Source of the DNA: Omnitrophica bacterium RIFOXYB12_FULL_50_7 | GTDB taxonomy: Bacteria > Omnitrophota > Omnitrophia > Omnitrophales > Aquincolibacteriaceae | Direction of reading: 5' to 3' | Assembly: GCA_001804345.1 (NCBI GenBank) | Contig: MHFU01000009.1 | Coordinates: 528-11,860 of the forward strand | Length of the DNA stretch: 11,333 nucleotides | Shown here: one piece after another, positions 1 through 9,200 of the stretch | Layout: the number at the start of each line of letters is the position of its first letter | Numbering within the stretch: the first letter of the stretch is position 1 | The notes under the pieces: generated by a model | Database searches by the model: none | The model's input: only the letters and a program-made list of their open reading frames with translations | Told to the model about the DNA's origin: nothing | Program-made: the position numbers and the translations under genes

Positions 1-744
1 AGAGCTGCCGGTAACAGCAAGAACGCCGCTATCGGTAATGTCGGCACCGGCGGTGTTCGCTGTAACGCTAAGATTATTTCCTATGGTGGATGCGGCCAAG
101 TTCGTATCCAAGGTGTTAACAATGGTGACATTATTTCCTGCCAAGGTGAAATTGCCGGAAACGGCATTGCCTACGTTATCTATAAAAATATCATTTCCAC
201 CGGTCGTGGTAATACCTGCTGAGCCGCTAACAGCACCGCTGATATCGATATCGCCCGAGGTGCCAGCGGCTGTCAGCAGATTGGCCCCGTTGGTCACAGT
301 GCCGGAAATCGTCAGGGTGTTCGCGGAATTGTTTGTCACAGTCAGGGCATCGGCAAGGACGAGCGGCACAGAAATTGTGTCACCCGCACTGGTGGCCACT
401 TGGTTAAGTTGGGATGTCCCGCTATTGTTAAAAGTCAATGTCTCTGCCCCGGCAGCGGCTAGGAGATAAGCGCTATTGGTGGCCGCAGCATCACCTACAT
501 TGAGAATGCCCAAGGTGCGCGACGTTCCGCCATCAATGGTGACCGTTGTCGCACCGGTGATGTCAAAGGTGAGATTGCCCGTTGCGTTAACTCCATCGGC
601 AATCGTGGCGGCGACCCAGTTGCCGGCAACGCTCCAATTTCCGCCCGGAGCGTCGGTGTTCCAAGTCCCATCGACCGCAAACGCGGGGGTGACGGGTGAA
701 AAGACGAGGGAAAAGATGGCAACGATGGATAGGATCTTTTTCAT
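1..744 (-). CDS. Autotransporter-type surface protein, N-terminal part (runs off left edge)
   Basis: The first 248 residues of a secreted protein are present; the frame stays open to base 1. The start is ATG at 744-742, preceded by AAAAGGAG (760-753) at 8 bases. Residues 1-23 form a Sec signal peptide (MKKILSIVAIFSLVFS, then PVTPAFA, likely cut after AFA). The mature N-terminus carries TWNTDAPGGNWSVAGNW, the Trp/Gly/Asn-rich opening common in autotransporter passengers, followed by Thr/Gly/Asn-rich beta-strand repeats such as LTISGTVTNGANLL and GDIDISGAVSGSAGI, as expected for a beta-helix. The signal peptide aligns with residues 48-70 of the giant autotransporter at 3226-10182 (KKFLSVVAILSLVFS), so the two are probably paralogues in this part. 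It has its own copy of the recurring promoter near 933-972. By family, the missing C-terminus should be an outer-membrane barrel, but that lies outside the window. Secretion is clear; the target or ligand is unknown. Confidence 0.85.
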   Translation of the reverse strand, partial: MKKILSIVAIFSLVFSPVTPAFAVDGTWNTDAPGGNWSVAGNWVAATIADGVNATGNLTFDITGATTVTIDGGTSRTLGILNVGDAAATNSAYLLAAAGAETLTFNNSGTSQLNQVATSAGDTISVPLVLADALTVTNNSANTLTISGTVTNGANLLTAAGTSGDIDISGAVSGSAGITTTGGNDIFIDNVGNAVSGNFTLAGNNVTIVNTLDTNLAASTIGNNLSVTANTAGADITDSGVLAVTGSS

Positions 745-1081
745 TGGGGGAGCTCCTTTTGACTTGGGAAGAGAAAGGCTTGAAACTTTTTTCAAAATTT
801 AATTCATCCTTGGTTGCTAATAGATAAAAAGCAGCTTCTATAATATATTATGAGGACTTTGACCAGGGACGACCCTCTAAATCCATTCTATGCAGCACAT
901 GGAACGAAGAGCAAATACCCCAAGGTAACGGGATTGTATACCGATCCTCAGGATGACGCAACTTTTTTATCCCCTTTTTCCAAACCTCAGCAACGCTTTG
1001 TTTGGTAGAACTGGCCGAAAAAAATCGCAAAAACAATCTAAAGCTCACATCAAAATCAGCAGGTTTTTTCGCCGTCGTCTT
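745..1081. other. Intergenic region and leader of the left autotransporter gene
   Basis: No convincing gene lies here. It holds a minus-strand promoter (933-972) and about 180 bases of untranslated leader. A short inverted repeat TTGAAA/TTTCAA (780-785 and 790-795) lies just upstream of the Shine-Dalgarno. The perfect 12-base palindrome ATAATATATTAT lies at 840-851. A 66-codon minus-strand frame (848-1048) crosses the promoter and has no usable ribosome binding site, so I do not call it. No clear hairpin terminator follows the gene ending at 1082, although T-rich minus-strand runs occur near 1010-1070. Confidence 0.6.
933..972 (-). promoter_or_regulatory. Promoter of the left autotransporter gene (recurring type)
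   Basis: Read on the minus strand: an A-tract (GATAAAAAAG, upstream of 961), -35 TTGCGT (961-956), exactly 17 bases, -10 TACAAT (938-933), then CCCG. The predicted start is near 926, giving a leader of about 180 bases. The same architecture recurs at 3098-3138 and 10473-10513, which raises confidence. The spacer contains the small dyad ATCCT-C-AGGAT (944-954). Confidence 0.75.
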
Positions 1082-1756
1082 TCACGAATAAACAAGACTA
1101 CGAGCCATTTGGTGGAGGCGTGCGTCAGCCACGGCCTTCAATCGCTTTTTAACCACCCGGGAGTAGTATTCCCGTTCGGTCTTGGTCATGGGTTTTCCGG
1201 CAAGACTTTTTTTAAGCAGTTCTTTCTGGCGCGGTGTAAAAAGTACGGAAAGAAGCAGTTCGAGTTCTAAGGCGTTTTTTTGTTCTTCGAGCTCCTTTCC
1301 TGAACCGGCTTGATGCACCACATAATTTCGAAAACTCGCTTTGAGACGGTCTGCCGAAAGATTCAGCCCTCCTGCCTTCATCTCTTTCTCGAAAAGATTT
1401 TTTTCCAACCCCTCAAGGACCTTTTCCCCTTCTGGGTATTTCCTAAGAAGATTCATTATCCGCTCCTGCAACGGCTTCTCGACGCCAAAAAGACGGAACA
1501 GCAGCAAGCTTACAGCTACAAGGCAACCCCAGCGCTCCTGCCCTTTTGAGGAAAAGGCCTTCCCGGGGCGCCAGAACTTATTCTCCCAAGTAAGTTCACT
1601 TTTTTTGGCAAGAGCGTTCGCAAGAACGACAGGAAATCCTTCCACGAGCCGGGCATCCTCATGCTTGAGCAAGACCTCAAGGACCTTTTCGGGAGCCACC
1701 GCAGGAACTTCAGGCGCGGATAGAGCATACCCGTATTGCGCCAACTGCTCCAGCAA
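1082..1756 (-). CDS. Helical partner protein of the nucleotidyltransferase, with HTH-like C-terminus
   Basis: The protein has 224 residues from the TTG at 1756-1754. It is predicted mainly helical and soluble, with no signal peptide or membrane segment; one short hydrophobic stretch (VAVSLLLFRLF) is probably a core helix. The C-terminal third is the most recognisable: LLLSVLFTPRQKELLKKSL, then TKTEREYYSRVVKKRLKAV, then a final helix. This reads like a sigma-region-4-type helix-turn-helix and I recall it as common in small proteins encoded beside nucleotidyltransferases, so DNA binding or antitoxin-like control is plausible but inferred. It follows the nucleotidyltransferase gene by 7 bases and must share its transcript. 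The start is uncertain. A perfect AGGAGG (1792-1787) lies 30 bases before the TTG but only 6 before an in-frame CTG (1780-1778), which would add eight residues (MKSENKRQ) and overlap the upstream gene. No strong Shine-Dalgarno serves the TTG. Confidence 0.7.
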   Translation of the reverse strand: MLEQLAQYGYALSAPEVPAVAPEKVLEVLLKHEDARLVEGFPVVLANALAKKSELTWENKFWRPGKAFSSKGQERWGCLVAVSLLLFRLFGVEKPLQERIMNLLRKYPEGEKVLEGLEKNLFEKEMKAGGLNLSADRLKASFRNYVVHQAGSGKELEEQKNALELELLLSVLFTPRQKELLKKSLAGKPMTKTEREYYSRVVKKRLKAVADARLHQMARSLVYS

Positions 1757-1763
1757 CTGTCTC

Positions 1764-2357
1764 TTATTTTCGCTTTTCAGAATCCACCTCCTGCCACCGC
1801 TTAAGCAAGATCTCCAGGTTTCTTAAAACCTTTGCCTCACCAATCTCGTACTGCGCCGTTTCCCGATAGCGCCTTTTAAATTTCTCAAGGTCAAGCTTCT
1901 CTTTTGATAAAAGCAACAGGCAATCCTGAATATCGACCTCCGTGCCGCGAAACATCTTGGAAATAATGAGGTCCGTCGGATTGAGCACCAAAACCTCAAT
2001 CTTATTCCATGCTTTCCATTTCTGAGAACCTCCCCGGGCGAGAGGTGAAGTCAGAAGCTCGGTCACATAGACCTTTTTTCCGGGATAGAGATCGAAAAGA
2101 ATCGTCTCTCCGTCCCGTTTCCAACCATACTGGGTCACCTGTTGGTAACCCGCTTTTGTGAGAAAATCAACCAGGCGATGGTATTCCTCCGGATCTGGCA
2201 CTAAGAAATCCACGTCCTTGGTCGACTCCTTACAGCCCATGAGGGTCAGGGCCGTCCCACCACAAGCGACCAAACGAATCTTTCTTCTCCCAGGCATCAA
2301 TTCATCCCAAACCTGCAAGGTCCGCGTTAGTTCGTCAGCTTTAATCCTGTATTCCAT
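1764..2357 (-). CDS. Small nucleotidyltransferase, AbiEii/DUF6036-like
   Basis: The protein has 197 residues, starting at the ATG of MEYRIKADELTR. Nucleotidyltransferase-fold signature: CGGTALTLMG near residues 32-41, then TKDVDFLV with the paired acidic residues of the metal site. A later Asp-containing strand (ILFDLYPGKKV) could supply the third carboxylate. The fold, length and layout fit the small nucleotidyltransferases grouped as AbiEii-like or DUF6036, several of which act as toxins in toxin-antitoxin or abortive-infection modules by transferring nucleotides to RNA or protein; the substrate here is unknown. The start is set by two things. GGGAGG lies 4 bases upstream of this ATG, and the promoter at 2375-2403 places the transcript start near 2368, so the upstream in-frame ATG at 2369 would fall at or before the start of the message. 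It is first in a two-gene unit, followed after 7 bases by the partner gene. Confidence 0.8.
   Translation of the reverse strand: MEYRIKADELTRTLQVWDELMPGRRKIRLVACGGTALTLMGCKESTKDVDFLVPDPEEYHRLVDFLTKAGYQQVTQYGWKRDGETILFDLYPGKKVYVTELLTSPLARGGSQKWKAWNKIEVLVLNPTDLIISKMFRGTEVDIQDCLLLLSKEKLDLEKFKRRYRETAQYEIGEAKVLRNLEILLKRWQEVDSEKRK
1787..1792 (-). promoter_or_regulatory. Strong Shine-Dalgarno within the end of the nucleotidyltransferase gene
   Basis: AGGAGG on the minus strand lies inside the last codons of the upstream gene (Gln-Glu-Val region). It sits 6 bases before CTG (1780-1778), which is in frame with the downstream partner gene, and 3 bases before an in-frame ATT (1783-1781). It suggests that the partner may start at a rare CTG codon rather than the TTG at 1756. 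It could equally be chance, because those bases also encode protein. Confidence 0.4.
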
Positions 2358-2374
2358 AAGGCCTCCCATTCAAG

Positions 2375-2403
2375 AAGATACCCCGAAAGAGCAATAAAGT
2401 CAA
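2375..2403 (-). promoter_or_regulatory. Promoter of the nucleotidyltransferase cassette
   Basis: On the minus strand: -35 TTGACT (2403-2398), a 17-base spacer, -10 TATCTT (2380-2375). The predicted start near 2368 leaves a leader of about 11 bases before ATG 2357. It differs from the TTGCGT/TAGAAT type used by the neighbouring envelope genes, so the cassette appears to be controlled separately. Confidence 0.6.
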
Positions 2404-2536
2404 CAGAATTGTTCGTTTTTGTACAATACTATTTACTAATTAATACATATATATGAACGTATTCGCTCATATTACAAGAGACGCCACTTTAGGGCTGACA
2501 AGAAAGGCGGGCTGGAGCCGCAGACCACCACCCCCC

Positions 2537-2576
2537 AAAAAAAACGCGGGCCTGACCCAAACGGATCAGACCCGCG
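2537..2576 (-). terminator. Rho-independent terminator of the small membrane-protein gene
   Basis: Arms CGCGGGTCTGA and TCAGGCCCGCG (11 positions, one mismatch; plus-strand 2566-2576 and 2545-2555) enclose a 10-base loop and are followed on the minus strand by eight T residues (2544-2537). It begins about 40 bases after the stop codon at 2615 and separates that gene from the nucleotidyltransferase cassette. Confidence 0.9.
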
Positions 2577-2614
2577 ACGGTGAAAATTTGTTTCAGAAGA
2601 CGCTTGTTCGAACG

Positions 2615-2974
2615 TTATTTTACCGCCTGACTTCCAAGACCCAGGCTGCGTGCGCGCTCCCCCTGAATATACTGGGAGATCATTTTAACATTCTGGGTCA
2701 AGCTTTTCTGCTGCTCGGTCGTCAGCTTATCTTTTGCGCCGGGAAGTTGGATCTGGCTGACCGGGAAAAGAAGCGCAGCTTCATTGCTCGGCACCAGCAC
2801 GTCGATCCGGCCGTTCACATTATTCAGGCGATAAAGAACGCCCTCATAGCCGGAAAGCGAATACACGGCTGGGGAAGTTGCTTTCGCGGCATGCTCCATC
2901 CCGCCCTTGATGAAAACTGAAGAAACGATTAGAGCTACGGCAACGATCGCCGCGATTACAATGTTATCCTTCAT
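2615..2974 (-). CDS. Small membrane-anchored protein of unknown function
   Basis: The protein has 119 residues. Residues 5-22 (IVIAAIVAVALIVSSVFI) form one hydrophobic segment after MKDN, with no clear cleavage site, so an inner-membrane anchor with a periplasmic domain is more likely than release. The rest is a compact alpha/beta-looking domain (GYEGVLYRLNNVNGRIDVL, then VSQIQLPGA) with a charged helical tail. I do not recognise the family and assign no function. The start is the ATG at 2974-2972, preceded by AAAGGAG (2989-2983) at 8 bases. A longer frame from 3067 is less likely because it lacks such a site and the promoter puts the transcript start near 3091. The gene is monocistronic, with its own promoter and terminator. 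The promoter and the GGAGTCAC sequence before its start match those of the giant autotransporter, so it may be expressed with the surface proteins. Confidence 0.75.
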   Translation of the reverse strand: MKDNIVIAAIVAVALIVSSVFIKGGMEHAAKATSPAVYSLSGYEGVLYRLNNVNGRIDVLVPSNEAALLFPVSQIQLPGAKDKLTTEQQKSLTQNVKMISQYIQGERARSLGLGSQAVK

Positions 2975-3097
2975 GCGAGTGACTCCTTTGGGTTTTGTTT
3001 GATTGAAACAGATTCGAGCTCTTGAAAAATCTAAAAATCCAGCCCTGACGACCTGCCAGGGACACACGACAAAAAGCGCGCACCCTCAAGAAGCGGG

Positions 3098-3138
3098 ATT
3101 CTATACGGCCATATAGCAAAACGCAACTTTTTTATCAC
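3098..3138 (-). promoter_or_regulatory. Promoter of the small membrane-protein gene (recurring type)
   Basis: Minus strand: A-tract GTGATAAAAAAG, -35 TTGCGT (3126-3121), a 17-base spacer, -10 TAGAAT (3103-3098), then CCCG. The predicted start near 3091 gives a leader of about 116 bases. A near-palindrome TATACGGCCATATA (3102-3115) covers the upstream edge of the -10 and part of the spacer. Confidence 0.8.
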
Positions 3139-3153
3139 CGAACTACCAAATTT

Positions 3154-3203
3154 AAAACAAAAGGGGGACAGGCATTCAATTACTGCCTGTCCCCTTTTGT
3201 TTT
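3154..3203 (-). terminator. Hairpin terminator after the giant autotransporter; REP-like palindrome
   Basis: Arms at 3154-3174 and 3184-3203 pair almost perfectly (core GGGGACAGGCA against TGCCTGTCCCC, extended by AAAACAAAA/TTTTGTTTT), with one bulged G and a 9-base loop. On the minus strand the second arm ends in TTTTGTTTTAAATTT, suitable as a terminator, about 20 bases after the stop codon at 3226. The A/T flanks make it potentially bidirectional. From memory, the GGGGACAGGCA core resembles dispersed palindromes (REP-type, mobilised by IS200-like transposases) of environmental bacteria; no transposase lies in this window. Confidence 0.8.
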
Positions 3204-3225
3204 GTGTTCGACGTTTCCCGAACTT

Positions 3226-6200
3226 TTAAAAATCGTAGCGAACGGTGCCGTAATAAGTGTTGCTCATGAACTGGTCTTTGAGCACGATATCCCAGTTTCC
3301 GGTTACTGTCACGTTCCCTTTGTTTAGGAACGCAAGCTCGGCGCCGAAGAGCATCCCGTTCTTCGCGGGCTTGGCACCCTGAGAGCTAAAAGACGGTCCG
3401 CCGCCGGCAAAAGATGCTGTCGTCTCGACCCGGTCCCCGATATAGTCATAGAGCCACGCCGCCTTCACCGAAGGAATGAACGTCCCGGTATTCTTGGCCA
3501 CGATCGGATACGCGAGCTTTGCGCCGAGCGCTTGCTCCAATTGATGTAGCCCTTCGCCGTCCACGGTCAGGTTCAACGCATTCGCGCCGTCTTCCTTATA
3601 CTTGTTCATGTAAAGGTAGTTGTAGCCCAAAGACGCGAACGGCGTCACTTCCAAAGCCTTCGTTTCCTCGAAGACGAACTTATAGCCCGCTTCGAAATTC
3701 GTGGAATACTGCTGGGCGTAATGATCCGCCTTCGCGACACGCTTTGTTGCTCCAAGCCAGATCTCGCGACGGCTGTCGTAATCATTCTGTGTGAAACCCA
3801 CCATCCCGTCCACATACCAGGAATCCTCGACCTGGCTACGCACCGCCTCGTAGGACTTCTTGCCGCTCTGGCGTGCCTTGTTGAGGTCCAAAGAATCATA
3901 ACTCCCGTAGATCGTTCCCTGGAAGCTGTTGATATCGTCGGAAGGACTGCCCGGAGTCTTCGAGTTCACGCGCGCCCAGCCGTAACTGCCCGCAAGGCCC
4001 AAACGAAAATGGTTATCGAGCACTTTATCCGCACCGATCGTGGTCCCGAACGTGTTCGCCGAAAATCCTTCGATCCCCTTGCGCTCATCCTGCTTCAAAT
4101 GCCCCCCAAGCCCCTGGATCCAGACGCCCAACCCGTTCGTCATGTCCCCGCTTGAGACGCCTGATGTTGAACCGCCACTCCGCGCGCCGCCAAGCCGGTT
4201 ACTGATCATCGAGAACCCCTGCCCCGTCAAAGCGCGACTGCCCTCCACCGACCCGGAACTCATGTCAGGATGCATCGTCTCCATAGCATCGGCAACCTCT
4301 TCGGCGGAGCCAAGTTGATCCAGTATGTTGAGAACCGTTAGCATGTCTCCCGTAGGGTTATTCGCTGCGATCTCATCGAGAACGGCGCCCACCGCTTCCG
4401 TATCAGAGTTCGTGGAGGCTGTACCATAAGCATTCGCGGTACGCGCTGCTGTCAGAATCAAATCCGCGGCGCCATCCACCGTGAATTGTACAGCGTAACT
4501 GCTTGAAGAAATCGATCCGGGAGCCGTAACAGCGGCTGTACCGGCGTCGATGATCGTAAACATCGTGCCATTGGCAACATACCCATCGACCGTGACCTGG
4601 ATCGTTGAACCAGCGTTTACGGTGGTAGTGCCGCCAACAACCACAGAACTATTGGTCGTACCGCTCACGTTGATCCCAAGAGTTGAACCAGCGTTCTGGT
4701 CATAATTACCGGAGATGGTCAACGCATTCGAACCACCCGGCGTAACGGTACCGTTATTGACCACATTACCTGTTATGGCCCCGCTTCCTCCGAGTGTTCC
4801 CGCGGCTGCCACTGTTACACCAGTACCGCAGGGACTCATCGTGCCGTTGATATTCAGGGTGCCATCGTTAATATTCACATCGTTTGCAACTGTGACTGCG
4901 CCGCCGAGATCCCATGTCCCAGTTTCGTCCTTATTTAACGTTTCGAAATTCAGAATATCACCATTAAACGTGTTCGATCCTGTTCCTTCAAGATTCAGGG
5001 TGTCAGTATCAGCGCCGCCCTCAATGTCATCCACCATTGTGACAGTTCCGCCGAGAGTGAGCGTATCGTCACCAGCGCCCATATCGATGGCCACGCCGGT
5101 CCCTGCGGTTGTGATCGTCAAACTTCCGGTATTGGTCAACGTATCGTCACCTTGGTTCATATCGATACCATCGCCGCCAGAAGATGAAACGGTGATAATT
5201 CCAGTGTTAGTCAATGTATCGTCGTCACTCCCCATACCGATACCGGCAGAGCTGACACTGCCAATTTCAATGGTCCCGTCGTTGGTTATTTCATCGTTAT
5301 CTGAGCCCATGCCAATACCGCCGCCGCCTGAACTCGTGATAGTGATCTTTCCTCCAGCCCGGTTATACAATGTGTCGTCGCCTCCCATCAGCTGAATGCC
5401 CGCGCAATCGGCATAATCAATAGTGATGGTGCCCGAGTTGGTCAGGGCATCGTCACCGTCGTATCCAGCAATTCCAGCGCACCCGGCACTTCCTACTGTA
5501 ATAGTCCCGGAGTTGGTTACGGTATTACTGTCTGATCCCAAAGCAATACCATTATTCCCGACCTCACCGATCTCAATAGTCCCGGCGTTGGTTATTTCGT
5601 CATTGCCTGACCCCATCCCGATGCCATTGTAATCGGAACTTGTGACAGCGATCCTTCCTCCGGCCCGGTTATCCAATGTGTCATTGCCGCTCTGCATCTG
5701 GATGCCGGCATAATCTCCATAATCCACAGTAATGGTGCCAAAATTGGTTAGAGTATCATCCCCGTCTCCCGTCATAACACCGCCGCAACCGACACTGCCT
5801 ATATCAATAGTTCCTGTATTAGTCAGATTATTGACGCCTGAACGCATCACAACACCGCCACTATCGGCAGAATCGATGGTGATAGTCCCGGAATTTTCAA
5901 AATCGGTATTCCCATCATCGAAATGGATACCGGTGGAACCAGCTTCAGTGACAGTGATGGTCCCGGAGTTGTTGAAGGTGTGGAGCGCGAGCGAGCCTGA
6001 ACCAAATGCAATACCGTGACGGCTAGCATAATCGATCTCAATGGTCCCAGTGTTGGTCATAGAACCATTGACGGAACCGATATCGATACCCATGGAAGAG
6101 ACGCTGCCGATGTCGATGGTTCCAGCGTTTGTCAGTTCATTATTGCCGTACCCCATCTCGATCCCACTGTAGCTGGAAGTTGTAACAGTGATCGTTCCGC

Positions 6201-9200
6201 CTGCGCGATTATCCAGCGTGTCGTCTCCGGATTCCATCTGGATGCCAGAACAACCCGCTGAATCTACCGTGATCGTGCCATAGTTGGTCAGGGTATCATC
6301 CCCTGAGCCAGTAGCAATACCGGTGGAGGAAACATTACCGATATCAATGGTCTCGCTATTGGTCAGGGTGTTCGTACCCGACTCCATCTGGATGCCATGG
6401 CAGCTGGTAGAATCGATAGTGAGAGTCCCACTATTGCTAAAATCAGTATCTCCCGTATCAAAATAGATGCCGGAAGAACTAGCTTCTGTAATTGTGATAG
6501 TTCCCGAATTGTCAAAGGTATGGTTAGAACCCTCGTCAAAAGCGATACCGTGACAGCCTGCGGAATCTACGGAGATACTGCCTGTATTGATCAATGTATC
6601 ATCCCCAGATCCCATGCCGATGCCGGTGGAAGAGACGCTGCCAATATCGATCATCCCGTCGTTGGTCAGAGCATCATCGCCAGAACCCATCCCGATACCG
6701 CCACCGCCGGAAGTCGTGACAGTTATCGCTGCGCCCGCTTTGTTATCTAACGTATCGTCGCCACCCTTCATCTGGATGCCAGCTTCGCTTGCCGAATCAA
6801 CGGTGATGGCGCCATAGTTAGTGAGGGTATCATCGCCTGAACCGAAAGCTACGTCCTCAGCGCTATTAATGGTACCGTTATTAGTCAGGTCCTCAAGATT
6901 TGCTACCCCACCGTCCGCAGCCAGAGTCCCGGCTCCAACACTTAGGTTTAAAGTATGAAGATCGCCGGTAACTTCAACTGTCGTCGCGGCACCACCTGCG
7001 AGATTCGTGTTCCCCAGGGGCTGGGCGCCTGAACCTATGTCCCCAGTAATCGTACTGTCTCCCTGAAAAGTCAGCGTGCCCTGGCCACTATTAGCTGCTT
7101 CGATATCGCCGGTGATGTCTACACCACTGGCAATACGCAATTCAGCGTCACCACCAAAATTAAAATCGGTCGTCGTCTGGCTCGCTTCCAAGGCCAGCGT
7201 TCCGTCATTAATGTATGTGGTCCCTGTGTATGTGTTAACGCCGGAAAGTGTCAGCGTGCCCGCTCCGGACTTGGTCAGACCACTGCCGCCATTATCAAGA
7301 ATGGGATTACTAATGGTTAAAGAATCAGTGGAAAGATCGGTTCGGATGACCATGTTGCCACCGCCAGTAACCGTTTGAATGCCGTCCCCACCACTTATCG
7401 TGGCGGCGCTACCGCCAGACTTGAGGATGCCGTCTACGCTCAACGTGTTACCAGCGCCTAAAGTTATATTGAACGCACCGGTATCATGAATGGTATTGGC
7501 TGATTCCGTTGTCTGTGCTGTGATAGCGCCTGTCAATTCAACATTGTCTGTGGCGGCCGAGCCCAGCGTTCCGCCAGCGCCGACAGCGAGGAAGTTGGCA
7601 TCACTGGAACCGTAGGCACGAACATAGCCTGCGCCCGCGCTGTCATAGGCGGCGTAGTTATTACCGCCGAAAAAGGCGCTTGTGGCAAGAAGTTGATCGC
7701 TGGGCACAACACCCCCTAGTACGATCTGGTTGGTCGCGCTTGTTCCGCCGCTCGTAATAAAATTGCCGGTCGCGCCGACGGTCGAAACAGACACGCCGGT
7801 AAAATTCAATGCAGCACTTGTGGAAGTAAAAGTGGACTGGACGTTGCCGTCACCTGCAGTAAAGGTGAGCGCGCCCATGTTCTGGACGAAGCTATCGCCC
7901 TCATCAAAATTCATTGTTCCAGTACCGTCAAAAGTAAGTGTCGGTGTCCCGCTAAGGCGTCCTGTCGTTCCATCGCCTATCGTAAGGGTCCCACCATAAA
8001 CATTTACGTCGGTTACATCCGGCGCATCCCCGGCAAGGGTCCATGAGCCGGTGCCTTTTTTGTTCAGTGTTTCGAAATTTGTGAAATCGCCGCTAAAGGT
8101 GCGTGACGCAGTTCCCTCAAGATTCAGCGTATCGGTACCGCTACCTCCGTCAACCTCGTCCATAAGGAGAATACCGCTATTATTAAAGGTGTCGTCACCT
8201 CCGCCAAGATCAACCCCCACATCGCCAACATCCTGAATGTCAAGAGTTCCACTATTAGTAACCGTATCATTCGAATCACTGGCGAACTTAATACCAATGT
8301 CATCCACCGACGTCATGAGGATAGTGCCGGAATTTATGAAATCGTGACCACCGCCGTTATCTGTGCTAAAAACAATGCCGTTGCAGCCAGTCTCATCAAT
8401 GGTGATGGTTCCGGAGTTGTTAAAGGTTACGTCACTGCCTGATCCAAAACGTATAGAATGGCAATCAGTAGTGCCTATGTCGATTGTGCCGGTATTAGTG
8501 AAACTGTCTTCGTAGCCGCCATCCGACTCAAAATTGATAGCATGACTGCCTACGCTATCCATGGTTATAGTTCCGGAATTCTTAAAAGTATCACTGCCGC
8601 TGCCCATCTCGATACCGGTAGAGCTTGCCTCGGTAATGGTTAGGGTGCCGGAGTTGTTAAGAGAATCATCACCGTCATACATCTCAATACCTGAGCATCC
8701 GGCTGAGGTAACGGTGATCGTCCCGGAGTTGTCAAAATCGGTATCTCCCGAATAAAAATTGATACCTGTGGAGTCAGCTGCCGTGATGGTGATGGTGCCG
8801 GAATTGTCAAAATCATGCATATCGCCCGAATCAAAGGCTATACCGTGACAGCCAGCGGAGTTTACGGAGATACTCCCTGTATTGATAAGCGTATCGTCCC
8901 CACGCCCCATACCGAGACCAGTAGAAGAAACGTCACCAATATCAATAATCCCGGCATTGGTAAATGTATCGTCGTCGCTACCCAAGCCGATACCGCCGCC
9001 GCTCGAAGTGGTGATAGTGATCGTTGCTCCCGCCTTGTTGTCTAATGTGTCATTGCCTTCCTGCATATTGATACCGGCCCAGCTTGCGGAATCTACGGAG
9101 ATTGAGCCGTAGTTTTTCAAGGTATCATCGCCGGAACCCGTAGCGATACCGGAACTGACACTTCCAATGTCAATATTGCCGCTCGCGGTATTGGTCAACG

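Noticed and set aside
38..802. Plus-strand open frames at the left end
   Set aside because: The minus strand carries an uninterrupted frame with signal peptide, ribosome site and beta-repeat content; the plus frames are its shadows.
840..851. Perfect palindrome ATAATATATTAT as an operator
   Set aside because: Pure A/T palindromes of this length arise easily in leaders and nothing else marks it as a binding site.
848..1048. A 66-codon minus-strand frame between the left autotransporter and the cassette
   Set aside because: It spans the promoter at 933-972, lacks a Shine-Dalgarno and resembles no family; the promoter explains the sequence better.
2453..2920. A 155-codon plus-strand frame
   Set aside because: It crosses the minus-strand terminator and lies opposite the membrane-protein gene, with no ribosome site or recognisable content.
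2975..3067. N-terminal extension of the small membrane protein to 3067
   Set aside because: Good ribosome binding sequence and the membrane segment support ATG 2974; the extended start has neither.
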